A stretch of 50,248 bases of DNA, from contig QJJF01000017.1 of the NCBI GenBank assembly GCA_003202005.1, positions 1 to 50,248 on the forward strand, read 5' to 3'. Positions 33,911 to 41,795 of the stretch are shown here, one piece after another. This stretch comes from Williamsia faeni. Lineage in GTDB: Bacteria; Actinomycetota; Actinomycetes; Mycobacteriales; Mycobacteriaceae. Numbering within the stretch: the first letter of the stretch is position 1; every line of letters starts with the position of its first letter. The translations under genes and the position numbers were made by a program. Under the pieces are notes generated by a model. That model ran no database searches. It was given only the letters and a program-made list of their open reading frames with translations, and was not told where the DNA came from.

Positions 33911-34235
33911 GACTGCGTGGTGCATGTTTCCTGCGGCGGCAACGATTTGTTCCGGCACGCCGCCGTGGCCGCGGATGGGGCCCAGCTGTCGATGTTCACT
34001 GGCCGACGCCTTCACCGGTCACCTGCGCCCGTTCCGCCCCGCCTTCAAGGCCTTCGCCGATATCGTGCGCCGAGTGGCCGCAGATCACGACGCGATCCTC
34101 ACCGAACTATGGGACCACCCGGCCAGGCTACGACGAAATTGGTTGAGCGCGGACCACATTCACCTCACGATGGCCGGTCACGCGGTCGTGGCGACCGAGG
34201 TCACCAAGTCGTTGGCCGCAATTCATCAGCCCTAG
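33875..34235 (+). pseudogene. SGNH/GDSL hydrolase remnant, C-terminal part, frameshifted
   Basis: Frame one (from 33875) reads REPIAAVGVDCVVHVSCGGN followed by DLF, containing the GGND block III of SGNH hydrolases. After a frameshift at about 34000 a second frame reads ADAFTGHLRPFRP ... ILTELWDHPARLRRNWLSAD and HIHLTMAGH, the DxxH catalytic block V. The N-terminal GDS block is missing and the part between is shortened, so the gene is not functional. Its stop codon overlaps that of the convergent dioxygenase-like gene (CTAG). Confidence 0.65.
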
Positions 34236-35254
34236 GTGCCCGTTGCCTCGGTGCTGCCCGCGGCGGGCATCTGCGGCATCCCGCCGGGCGGCATGCCATC
34301 CGGAGGTGTTGCACCTGGTCCACCGGGTCCGCCCGGGCCTCCGCCACCGCCGGGAGGCGCCGCCGGGGCGTTCTCCGACTTCTCGGCGACACCGACGGTG
34401 ATAGAGATCTTGTATCCGGTGTCGGCGCTGCCGTCCGCGGTGGCCAGCTCGGCATCCCAACCGTCACTGAAGACGTTGTCCTTGTCGAGACTGACCGCAG
34501 CAAGATTGGTGATGCTCTTCTCGTAGCCGGCGGTGGCGTAGACCGCGCTGCTCACGTCTTCCGGAAGCGCGATCTGCGAGGTCAATCGGGCATCGCTGCC
34601 GGCGACCGCCACTTCGAGGGAGTCATAGACCTCGAAATGAATGTGCGGCCAGCGACCCGAATAGCACGCGGGGTAGATCGATGTGAACGACACCGTGCCG
34701 TCCGCTCCGGCCACCTGCACACCGCGCAGGTAGTTCTGGTCGGCGACCTTGGATCCGTAGAGCGAGTACTCGCCGTCGCGATCGCAGTGCCAGATGTAGA
34801 CGGCCATGCCTTCGCCCGGGTTGCAGTCCTTCGTCAGATCCTGCAGGGCCAGGGTGATCGTGACCGGCACGCCCTCGGCCGTACCCGACATGGTGCCGAA
34901 GCTGGTGGTGATGTCCTCGCGCACGACGCCGGACTCGATCAGCACGTTGGGCCCGTTGGATCCGTCACCCGGATACGGCCCGGCGGTCTCCTGCGGCGCG
35001 GCCTCGACACATTCGCCGATCGCGGTCGCCGTGCCGGTGGTCGAAGTGGCGCTCCCTGACGACGATGCAGCGGTGGATGTTGCCGAGTCCGACGACGACG
35101 TTCCGCAGGCCACCAGCGTTGCCGCCCCGGCGGCACCGAACAGTGCCAGCGCACCTCGCCTCGACATCATTTTCTGCATGTCGTGTGCCAGGCCAAGATC
35201 GTGCTCGTGGACCTCAGTGTCCCGTCCCCGCCCGAACATTCGGCGCTTACTCAT
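34232..35254 (-). CDS. Exported intradiol-dioxygenase-like lipoprotein
   Basis: A 340-residue protein of the protocatechuate 3,4-dioxygenase beta-like fold. An unusual 29-residue leader precedes a twin-arginine signal, SRRGALALFGAAGAATLVAC, ending in a lipobox Cys, so it is probably a Tat-exported lipoprotein. A Ser/Thr-rich linker follows, then the fold with ETAGPYPGDGSNGPN, VYIWHCDRDGEYSLYG and the metal motif SGRWPHIHFEVYD (His-x-His). Tyr ligands are present in nearby blocks. The end is a Pro/Gly-rich tail (PPGGGGGPGGPGGPGATPPD). Similar exported proteins are widespread in actinobacteria and their substrates are mostly unknown. The ATG at 35254 follows AAGGGAGAAGCG. Confidence 0.85.
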   Translation of the reverse strand: MSKRRMFGRGRDTEVHEHDLGLAHDMQKMMSRRGALALFGAAGAATLVACGTSSSDSATSTAASSSGSATSTTGTATAIGECVEAAPQETAGPYPGDGSNGPNVLIESGVVREDITTSFGTMSGTAEGVPVTITLALQDLTKDCNPGEGMAVYIWHCDRDGEYSLYGSKVADQNYLRGVQVAGADGTVSFTSIYPACYSGRWPHIHFEVYDSLEVAVAGSDARLTSQIALPEDVSSAVYATAGYEKSITNLAAVSLDKDNVFSDGWDAELATADGSADTGYKISITVGVAEKSENAPAAPPGGGGGPGGPGGPGATPPDGMPPGGMPQMPAAGSTEATGT

Positions 35255-35378
35255 CGCTTCTCCCTTGCACAACCGTTCCAGACAAACCGTTCTGAACCAG
35301 TTCTACCCACCCGAGATGGTGGGGCCCTGCTCGCAACCTGTGAGTTTGCTGGACGCGGTGAGCTGGGCCGATGCTCGT

Positions 35379-36275
35379 TCAGGCGGCTTGCTGATCATCC
35401 ATCTGCACTTCTGAGATCTCCGGTGTCCTCAAGAAATGCCCGATCCGGCCCGTATCCTCCGCCAGCGCGTACACGATGACGGTCGACGCGACCAGGACTG
35501 CCGAGAAGACGAAAAGCCAACTGATGAGGGTGAAGACGACGCCGAGGATGCCGAATTGACCGGTTGCACTGGCCAGGACCGGCTCCAGCGCAACCCGCGT
35601 ACCGATGGACAGCGCCGTCAGGCCGACCGCCGAGATGATGCCGGTCAGGAGGCTGCACCGGATGTTCACGCGCTTCTGCGTGAGCATCCGGCAGACGAAA
35701 TACCAGAGCACCGTCCAAAACGCCAGATCGGCAGCGACTTCGAGGCCCAGACCGAGCACATCAAAGGTCCCGATGTCGCCGAGGCGCGTGATGAGACCTT
35801 GGACAGTCACCCCGAGCGAGATCGCCAGGACCACCACAATCCATCGCCACCCCTTTCTGAACGTCAGCTTCGGGGTGTCCCACACGCGCGCATACATTCG
35901 ATCAAGCGCACGCGAAAACGACGTCGCGCTGATCACCGTCATCAACCCACCGATGACACCGAAGGTCACCGCGGACTCACTGGGGTCACCGGACGTCAAC
36001 GCCAGGTCTTCGGGCGACAGCCCGTACCCGGAGAGGGTGTCGTCGATATATCCGTTGCTGCGGATCGTCGACAGCACGATCATCACCGGGAGAATCGAGG
36101 TGAAGGCCTGGCCCGCAAGCGTCATCGATCGATCCGCGATCTCACTGCGGGCAAGGTCGGCAAACAGGCGCAGAAGCAGTGGCCCACCGGGCATGCGGTG
36201 CAGTTGGACCATCCAGGCTTCCGCTGTTGCTTTCGCCTTCGCCACAACTGAACGTCCGGTCTGTGACACGTCCAC
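35379..36275 (-). CDS. YihY/BrkB-family inner-membrane protein
   Basis: A 298-residue protein with about six hydrophobic helices and the YihY/UPF0761 pattern (RSMTLAGQAFTSILPVMIVL, then SATSFSRALDRMYARVWDTP). Homologues were once called ribonuclease BN but that activity belongs elsewhere; they may be transporters. The start is GTG at 36275, two bases after the stop of the XRE-cupin gene, so both should be one transcript. Why a regulator of amine genes should be joined to it is unclear. Confidence 0.88.
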   Translation of the reverse strand: MDVSQTGRSVVAKAKATAEAWMVQLHRMPGGPLLLRLFADLARSEIADRSMTLAGQAFTSILPVMIVLSTIRSNGYIDDTLSGYGLSPEDLALTSGDPSESAVTFGVIGGLMTVISATSFSRALDRMYARVWDTPKLTFRKGWRWIVVVLAISLGVTVQGLITRLGDIGTFDVLGLGLEVAADLAFWTVLWYFVCRMLTQKRVNIRCSLLTGIISAVGLTALSIGTRVALEPVLASATGQFGILGVVFTLISWLFVFSAVLVASTVIVYALAEDTGRIGHFLRTPEISEVQMDDQQAA

Positions 36276-36277
36276 AG

Positions 36278-36940
36278 TCAGTCTTCGTGGTTGTCGGGGT
36301 ATGCGGTCACGGCCAGGAACCGAATCGGCAACCGCACCAGATCATTTGGTCCGTGTATTCCTTCACCGTCCAACAACAGCGCATCCCCTGGCCGCAGCGT
36401 GTACTCCGCATCTCCGTGTCCGTAGACCATGACGCCTTCGAGCATATAGAGCAGTTCTGTCCCCGCATGTTGAAAGCGGGGAAACACCTCGCTCGCGTCG
36501 GTCAGGGTCACCAGCACCGGTTCGAGGCGTTTGTGTTGCCCCCGCAATGCACCGAGCAACTCGTAGTGGTGACCGACCCGGGTCCCACGTCCGACGATGA
36601 CCGCGCCGTGACCCGACTCGACGAACACTGCCTCGCGCTTGGTGTCGGCACCGCGGAACAGTGAGGTCACCGGGACATCCAGACCAGCCGCCAGGCGCGC
36701 CAAAGTCGATAAACTACAGGATGTTTGAGCATTCTCGATCTTCGATAGCATGGCCTTCGAAATACCGACCCGGTCGGCCATATCCCCCACCGACAGGCCG
36801 GTGGCCTTCCGGAGGATTCTCACCTGAGACGCGATTGCCGCCTCCAGGTCGTTTCCGGTGGGCGCATCAGCAGCGACCTCTCGTTCCACCGGAGCCGGAT
36901 CGCCGGTATCCCGGACAACATGAGCGGTTCGACTTGCCAT
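36278..36940 (-). CDS. XRE-cupin transcriptional regulator, copy 1
   Basis: A 220-residue regulator with an N-terminal XRE/HTH_3 domain (about 35-95: QVRILRKATGLSVGDMADRV, then GISKAMLSKIENAQTSCSL) and a C-terminal cupin (about 145-215: PRFQHAGTELLYMLEGVMVY and the GDALLLDGEGIHGPNDLVRL block). XRE-cupin proteins often sense amines, polyamines or amino acids. It is a close paralogue of the gene at 47360-48016. A GTTTC-N7-GAAAC dyad 21 bases upstream suggests autoregulation. It leads a two-gene operon with the YihY-family gene and lies downstream of amtB, separated by a terminator. Confidence 0.92.
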   Translation of the reverse strand: MASRTAHVVRDTGDPAPVEREVAADAPTGNDLEAAIASQVRILRKATGLSVGDMADRVGISKAMLSKIENAQTSCSLSTLARLAAGLDVPVTSLFRGADTKREAVFVESGHGAVIVGRGTRVGHHYELLGALRGQHKRLEPVLVTLTDASEVFPRFQHAGTELLYMLEGVMVYGHGDAEYTLRPGDALLLDGEGIHGPNDLVRLPIRFLAVTAYPDNHED

Positions 36941-36960
36941 AAGGACCCATCCTAGCCATC

Positions 36961-36980
36961 AGTGTTTCCTGAAGTGAAAC
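36961..36980. promoter_or_regulatory. Candidate XRE-cupin operator (AGTGTTTCCTGA)
   Basis: AGTGTTTCCTGA at 36961-36972 is identical over 12 bases to a site at 41709-41720 between the dimethylamine and methylamine operons. Here it is part of a dyad, GTTTC-N7-GAAAC (36964-36980). It lies 21 bases upstream of the start codon of the XRE-cupin gene. Confidence 0.6.
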
Positions 36981-37003
36981 CTCTGCGCGTGTCCCCTCAC
37001 AAA

Positions 37004-37039
37004 CAAACCCCCTCCCGGTGGATTCCGGAAGGGGGTTTG
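37004..37039 (-). terminator. Rho-independent-type terminator after amtB
   Basis: CAAACCCCCT (37004-37013) pairs with AGGGGGTTTG (37030-37039), a perfect 10-bp stem with an inner CCGG/CCGG pair. Read on the minus strand it is followed by TTTGTTTG, a U-rich tail. It begins 13 bases after the amtB stop. Confidence 0.85.
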
Positions 37040-37051
37040 ATCAAGCGATCG

Positions 37052-38416
37052 TCAGGTGGCCGACGGGGTCGCCGCCACCTCTGCGGCCGCCCCGGTCATG
37101 GCCTCGGCGGCCACCACCGCATCGGCTTCCTTCGCCGGAGCACCGCCCATCGGCGCATGGTCCATCACGTAGGCCGACTCACCGTGCACCGAAACGTCCA
37201 GACCTTCGTCTTCGGAATCCTCATGGACACGCAGACCCATGGTCTTGTCCAACGCCTTGGCGATCAGCCAGGTGACCGCGAAGCAGTAGACAACCACCAC
37301 GACCACCGCGACCGTCTGGCGCCACAGCAGGTCCAGCCCGCCGCCGTAGAACAGGCCTGCGACGCCGTTGGGTGCAGCCGGATCGGCGATGAGACCGATC
37401 AGGATCGTGCCGAGAATGCCGCCCACCATGTGGATTCCGACAACATCGAGCGAATCGTCGTAGCCGAGTCGGTACTTGATCGACACCGCGAGGCAGCAGA
37501 CCGCACCGGAGGCCGCACCGACGAACAATGCACCCATCGGGGACACGGCGCCACAGGCCGGGGTGATGCCGACCAGTGCGGCGATGAGTCCCGAGCTGGC
37601 GCCCAACGACGTCGCGTGTCCTTCACGCATCTTCTCGACGACGAGCCAGCCACAGATACCGGCACAGCCCGCGGCCACGGTGTTCAGGACAACAACCGCG
37701 GCGCTGTTACCGGCGGCCAGTGCCGATCCGCCGTTGAAGCCGAACCAGCCGAAGAAGAGCATGCCGGCACCGAGCATGGTGAGTGGCAGGCTGTGGGGAC
37801 GCGGAGCCACCGGGAAGATCCGGCGTTTGCCGAGAACCAGAACCAGCGCCAGAGCCGCAACACCGGCATTGACGTGCACCGCGGTACCACCGGCGAAGTC
37901 GACCGCCATCAGATCATTGGCGATCCAACCGCCGACGACCGAACCATCCTCGGAATCAAAGGCGAAAACCCAGTGAGCCACCGGGAAATACACCAGTACG
38001 GCCCAGATTCCGGCAAACACCATCCACGCACCGAACTTCATCCGGTCGGCCACCGCGCCGGAGATCAGGGCAACGGTGATACCCGCGAACAGCAGCTGGA
38101 AACCGGCGACGAGCGACGGTGGCAGTCCGGGCTCGGCCGGCTCCGCCAGTAGCGACTGCAGGCCCATGGCCTCGAACGGATCGCCCAGGATCCCGGCGCC
38201 ACCGAGCGAATTGCCCAGGACCGCCGAGTAGCCGAACAGCACCCACAGGATGCCGACCACGGCGAATGCGCCGAAGGTCATCATCGCCATGTTCAGTGTG
38301 TTCTTGGCGCTGACCATGCCGCCGTAGAACATTGCCAGGCCGGCAACCATCAGGGTGACGGCGGCAAATGCCGCCAGCATCCAGGCGGTATCGGCAGCGG
38401 CTATCGCTTCTTCCAT
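37052..38416 (-). CDS. amtB: Ammonium transporter AmtB
   Basis: A 454-residue Amt/Rh-family channel with about 11 membrane helices. The ammonium path residues are seen in DFAGGTAVHVNAGVAALALV (Asp and the first pore His) and in VVGIHMVGGILGT (second His). The C-terminal cytoplasmic tail of about 60 residues is acidic, then Ala-rich. It lies next to amine-degradation genes rather than next to glnK/glnD, the usual partners. Methylammonium is a known Amt substrate analogue, so uptake of methylamine or recapture of released ammonium would fit. The ATG at 38416 follows GAGGTGAAAACAT. Confidence 0.95.
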   Translation of the reverse strand: MEEAIAAADTAWMLAAFAAVTLMVAGLAMFYGGMVSAKNTLNMAMMTFGAFAVVGILWVLFGYSAVLGNSLGGAGILGDPFEAMGLQSLLAEPAEPGLPPSLVAGFQLLFAGITVALISGAVADRMKFGAWMVFAGIWAVLVYFPVAHWVFAFDSEDGSVVGGWIANDLMAVDFAGGTAVHVNAGVAALALVLVLGKRRIFPVAPRPHSLPLTMLGAGMLFFGWFGFNGGSALAAGNSAAVVVLNTVAAGCAGICGWLVVEKMREGHATSLGASSGLIAALVGITPACGAVSPMGALFVGAASGAVCCLAVSIKYRLGYDDSLDVVGIHMVGGILGTILIGLIADPAAPNGVAGLFYGGGLDLLWRQTVAVVVVVVYCFAVTWLIAKALDKTMGLRVHEDSEDEGLDVSVHGESAYVMDHAPMGGAPAKEADAVVAAEAMTGAAAEVAATPSAT

Positions 38417-38442
38417 ATGTTTTCACCTCAATGAGTCATCCT

Positions 38443-38458
38443 CGACGCCCGGGCGTCG
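38443..38458. repeat. 16-bp perfect palindrome in the amtB leader
   Basis: CGACGCCCGGGCGTCG lies 27-42 bases upstream of the amtB start; with single mismatches it extends outward (CTC/GAG). It may be an operator or an mRNA hairpin close to the ribosome-binding site. The same 196-base gap also holds GTAAC-N6-GAATT at 38546-38561, loosely similar to a GlnR box. Confidence 0.45.
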
Positions 38459-38612
38459 GAGGGAACGATGTCTACCGGTAGTGGACCGACTGTTGTTAGT
38501 GCACCACTGTTGTGTTGCATCCAGGCGGTTCGTTGTTGCGGTCGTGTAACGACGCCGAATTGTCAGGTCGTCTTGAAAACTGTTGCGACACAGCGTCTAT
38601 TGATCGCGCCGG

Positions 38613-39590
38613 TCAGGGGACAACACCTCCGTACACATTGAGCCACCGCATCCCCGCGCCGCGGGTCCGGGACACACCCTTGTAGTCGGCCATGTCCAGC
38701 GGCAGATCTTCGAGCACGCGATACAGGCGATCGGCCCACTCCGGAACCGTCGCGATCGCCGCAAACGGCAGTAGATAGGTCCGGATCAGAAACATCACAG
38801 CGTTACTGTGGGGCAGACGGATGAGATGCTGAACCTCGGTCCGCAGAAACAGCCGCTCCCCCACGTCTTCGGTGGGTCCGTCCGCCAAAGTTCTTCGATC
38901 CCTGCCCCATTCAGGGTAGGACTCGGTAGATGTGTCGAGTTTGCCATCCACGGTGAGCGTCCAGTTCGTCCGCCGGTAGCTCTGCGACGGCTGCAGTCGC
39001 TTGATGAACTCGTGTGCGCGCGTGGCGATCTTCTCCGAGTGCAGCCGCGGCACCGGGCCGTGGATCTGCAGGAAACTCATGCCGACGTCGAAGCCGAACG
39101 ACCAGTCGGCGGCAAACGTCACAACCCCCGCATCGCCCCACATCTGATCTTCGCGCTGGTCGAGCAACACCACGTCTTCCTGCACCTGCCCGAAGATGTA
39201 GGTCAGCGGCGGCGACGAAAGACTGCCGGGGTCACCGAAGACGAATGTGTCGTCGATGCCGAGAAGTGTGTTGCGCCAACGATATGACGGCGCTTCACCT
39301 CCGAGCCGATCGAGCATCATATGATCGGGGTAGCTCTCCGCGAGTTCGTGCATGACGGTCAGCATCGCGTCCCAGGCCGCGGGCTCCATATGGGGCAGGC
39401 ACTGCGCGCGCGAGGGATCCGACGCGAGAATGCGGGCCCGCTCGTCGAGTTCGCAGCGATAGTGTCCGTCGATGACGATTCGCCGCTCCCCCGCAGGTTC
39501 GACGTTGGCGCTGTATCGGTATTGATCCCGAGGAAACGGGAACGGGTAGTTCTCGACGTCACGGCTCGTGAACGTCTCGGCGATGGTCAT
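38613..39590 (-). CDS. Haem-dependent oxidative N-demethylase subunit (DUF3445), dimethylamine monooxygenase component
   Basis: A 325-residue DUF3445 protein. This family includes the catalytic haem subunit of the oxidative N-demethylase/dimethylamine monooxygenase (Dmm) of proteobacteria, which splits secondary amines such as dimethylamine into methylamine and formaldehyde. Family-like segments are DDTFVFGDPGSLSSPPLTYI, VVTFAADWSFGFDVGMSFLQ, IHGPVPRLHSEKIATRAHEF, then FIKRLQPSQSYRRTNWTLT and FLRTEVQHLIRLPHSNAVMF. The His in the VPRLH segment is a haem or active-site candidate. Its start overlaps the reductase stop by one base. Subunit letters differ between reports, so no symbol is given. 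Confidence 0.87.
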   Translation of the reverse strand: MTIAETFTSRDVENYPFPFPRDQYRYSANVEPAGERRIVIDGHYRCELDERARILASDPSRAQCLPHMEPAAWDAMLTVMHELAESYPDHMMLDRLGGEAPSYRWRNTLLGIDDTFVFGDPGSLSSPPLTYIFGQVQEDVVLLDQREDQMWGDAGVVTFAADWSFGFDVGMSFLQIHGPVPRLHSEKIATRAHEFIKRLQPSQSYRRTNWTLTVDGKLDTSTESYPEWGRDRRTLADGPTEDVGERLFLRTEVQHLIRLPHSNAVMFLIRTYLLPFAAIATVPEWADRLYRVLEDLPLDMADYKGVSRTRGAGMRWLNVYGGVVP

Positions 39591-40564
39591 CAGAGATCCA
39601 GCTCCAGGTGGTCACCGAGCGCACGGGAGACACACGGCATCATCGTGTCGCCTTTGGCGCGCTCGTCGTCGGTCAGATACGAGTCCCGGTGGTCGATCGG
39701 GCCGCCGCGCACAGCGACCCGACATTCACCGCATACTCCTTGGCGGCACATGTTGGGCACGGCCACACCACGTTCCAGCAACGCTGCGAGCAGCGACACC
39801 TCGGAACCAACCGGCACCAGGACGCCGGTGCGGCCCAGGCGCGCAGCAAATGGTTCACCGCCGGCGGCAACATCGGCAGCGAATTGCTCGGAATGCACCC
39901 GATCCGGCGGCCACCCGTTGGCCAGTGCGGCGGCAGCAACACCCTCGATCAACGGGCCGGGGCCGCAGGTATAGATGTGGGTACCCAGTGGTGAATCGCA
40001 CAGCCGCGGCCCGAGGTGATCCCAGAAGTCCAGGGCGGCTTCGACAACCGTCAGGCGATCACCGCACAGGTCCCGCATCTCCCGCGCCAGGGCCCCGAAT
40101 CCGGGCCGATGGGTGTAGATCACCTCGAACGAGCGGTTCCAGTGCACCGCCGCGCGAACATGCGACAGGATCGGTGTGACGCCGATGCCACCGGCGATCA
40201 GCAGATGGTGACGCGCCGTGGATATCGGAACAAATGCACTGCGCGGCAATGAGATGACGACCTGGTCACCCACACCGAGTCCGTGCAGCCACACCGATCC
40301 CCCACCGCCGGAATCATCGCGGCGCACGCAGATCGTATATTCGGCGGGATCGACTGCCGGTCCGGTCAGCGAGTAGGAATTGCACCGGCCGGGTTGCCAC
40401 TGCACGCCGATATGGGCGCCCGGTGAAAACGTCGGAAGTGCACCGCCATCCGCACCGGCAAAGGTGAACTCGCAGATGCCATCACACAGCATGCGCATTC
40501 TCGTGACCTCGACGAGGAGGTCGCCCACACCGATATCCGGGCGCGGGGTCGTCATGACCGTCAT
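39590..40564 (-). CDS. PDR/VanB-type flavin and [2Fe-2S] reductase of the amine monooxygenase
   Basis: A 324-residue reductase of the phthalate dioxygenase reductase type. The order is flavin-binding barrel (about 1-110: NSYSLTGPAVDPAEYTICVR), NAD-binding domain (about 115-220: HLLIAGGIGVTPILSHVRAA and IYTCGPGPLIEGV), then a C-terminal plant-type ferredoxin with PNMCRQGVCGECRVAVRGG and a fourth Cys in MMPCVSRAL. It should pass electrons from NAD(P)H to the haem subunit. The start at 40564 (MTVMTTPRPDIGVGDL) overlaps the stop of the DmmA-like gene by ATGA and has AAGGGAGAG upstream. The family is also used with Rieske oxygenases, but none is present here. Confidence 0.9.
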   Translation of the reverse strand: MTVMTTPRPDIGVGDLLVEVTRMRMLCDGICEFTFAGADGGALPTFSPGAHIGVQWQPGRCNSYSLTGPAVDPAEYTICVRRDDSGGGGSVWLHGLGVGDQVVISLPRSAFVPISTARHHLLIAGGIGVTPILSHVRAAVHWNRSFEVIYTHRPGFGALAREMRDLCGDRLTVVEAALDFWDHLGPRLCDSPLGTHIYTCGPGPLIEGVAAAALANGWPPDRVHSEQFAADVAAGGEPFAARLGRTGVLVPVGSEVSLLAALLERGVAVPNMCRQGVCGECRVAVRGGPIDHRDSYLTDDERAKGDTMMPCVSRALGDHLELDL

Positions 40565-41115
40565 TCGATTCTCTCCCTTTCGGTGAGTTCTTCGGAGTCC
40601 GGCCGGTAACCCAGGTAGGCCGCATGCCGACGCGAGAAGTGGTGGTAGACAACCAACTCGATATCGCAGCCCGCACAGACCACCATTTCGTCGATCCGCG
40701 ATGTCGCCGGCGTGACGGTGTGGCAATGGGAGCAGAAGACGTCACGTTCCATGGCGGCAAATCCATCCTCGCTGCCGAGATGGACAACGGTGACCTCGGC
40801 ATCGATCGCGCCGGCCTCGATGATGAGCGCCCTGATCCGCATCACCGATGCGCCGGTACCGACCACCACAAACCGCGGGCCCACCGTGGCCCCGGCAAGT
40901 GCTCCCGCGACCACGTCCTGCACATTCGACGATTCCGGCACCTCCACGACGGTGGCGACCTCGGGGAGCACGGATGTTCGAGCCATGATGTGAGTCATCG
41001 CATCCGGTCCGGCAGCGAAGATCAGATGACGTGTTGCATGCGCATCGAATTCGACGTCGGCGAGGGTGCGGTGCGGCCAGCGCGGCACGCTGGTCGAGGC
41101 CATCGACACCGCCAT
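40561..41115 (-). CDS. dmmA: DmmA-like subunit of dimethylamine monooxygenase
   Basis: A 184-residue protein. The N-terminal two-thirds form an alpha/beta domain with VVVGTGASVMRIRALIIEAG and the segment EVTVVHLGSEDGFAAMERDV. The C-terminus has a zinc-ribbon-like set of cysteines (VFCSHCHTVTPATS ... VVCAGCDIEL), followed by VYHHFSRRHAAYLGYRPDSE, a signature of the DmmA C-terminal domain. It accompanies the haem subunit and reductase in dimethylamine monooxygenase clusters; its exact task is not established. It is 2 bases after the cupin gene and overlaps the reductase gene. The start may be ATG 41115 or the downstream ATG at 41103. Confidence 0.8.
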   Translation of the reverse strand: MAVSMASTSVPRWPHRTLADVEFDAHATRHLIFAAGPDAMTHIMARTSVLPEVATVVEVPESSNVQDVVAGALAGATVGPRFVVVGTGASVMRIRALIIEAGAIDAEVTVVHLGSEDGFAAMERDVFCSHCHTVTPATSRIDEMVVCAGCDIELVVYHHFSRRHAAYLGYRPDSEELTERERIE

Positions 41116-41117
41116 CG

Positions 41118-41504
41118 CTACGGCGCGAACGAACGGTGGCCGACAAAGAAGGCCAGTGCCCGGTCGGGGGTGGTGAATCTGATCCGCGATCCCTTCGGGA
41201 AGAAGATCGCATCCTTCGGTCCGGCGTGCTCGACCTGCCCGGTCTCGAGATTCTCGAGCCTGAACTGCCCGCCGAGCACCACCTTCATCTCGTCGTACGC
41301 GTAGTAGTAGTCCAGCGGAGCATCGGTGTTCTTGAGTTCGAAGTAGCCGGCCGACATCTCCGACCCTTCCGGATTGGCAAAGACGTCGTCGATGAAGCCC
41401 TCGGTTCCCGGGTACTGATCAGTCGGCATCTGCGGCAGGGTTTCCCAGAACTGAGAGGTCACCCGGAACGGGGCCACAACTTTGCTGGAATCTGTGGTGG
41501 TCAT
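41118..41504 (-). CDS. EutQ-like cupin, first gene of the dimethylamine operon
   Basis: A 128-residue single-domain cupin that resembles ethanolamine-utilisation cupins: DYYYAYDEMKVVLGGQFRLE and then AGPKDAIFFPKGSRIRFTTP, with a final ALAFFVGHRSFAP. The metal-binding His set is incomplete (no clear HxH), so it may bind a ligand without metal. It leads the operon before the DmmA-like gene with a 2-base gap. I know no defined role for such a cupin in methylamine metabolism. The ATG at 41504 follows AGGAGAAACAAC. Confidence 0.8.
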   Translation of the reverse strand: MTTTDSSKVVAPFRVTSQFWETLPQMPTDQYPGTEGFIDDVFANPEGSEMSAGYFELKNTDAPLDYYYAYDEMKVVLGGQFRLENLETGQVEHAGPKDAIFFPKGSRIRFTTPDRALAFFVGHRSFAP

Positions 41505-41564
41505 GTTGTTTCTCCTGATCGATGGCGGCCGAAGTTGGAACTGTTGGGAAACTTCGGATATTGA

Positions 41565-41720
41565 CAGGAAACCATAGAGACGATTGCGACGGTGTTAAAT
41601 GTTCCCCAGAAGTGCCCTATCAAGTGCAGACGGGCACATGCCAGATAGCTGCACCACACCATTCGTCACCTCCGATTGACCAGCAGGAAACATGTTCGTC
41701 ACATTCAGAGTGTTTCCTGA
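41565..41720. promoter_or_regulatory. Divergent promoter region with three GTTTCCTG-type sites
   Basis: The 291-base gap between the two amine operons (41505-41795) holds CAGGAAAC at 41565-41572 and 41684-41691, and AGTGTTTCCTGA at 41709-41720. The second and third sites form an inverted pair. The 12-base site recurs upstream of the XRE-cupin gene at 36961. No gene is seen in the gap. Confidence 0.6.
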
Positions 41721-41795
41721 CATACAACACCGAGTCACAGTGAGAAACACCAAGCGAGACTCACCCACAGAACATCAGCGATCAGAAAGTCGACA

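Noticed and set aside
33926-33933. Another GTTTCCTG regulatory site
   Set aside because: It lies inside the SGNH remnant without a dyad and far from any amine gene, so it is treated as a chance match.
36278-36302. Possible bidirectional use of the YihY/XRE junction as a promoter
   Set aside because: The genes are 2 bases apart on the same strand, so this is an operon junction.
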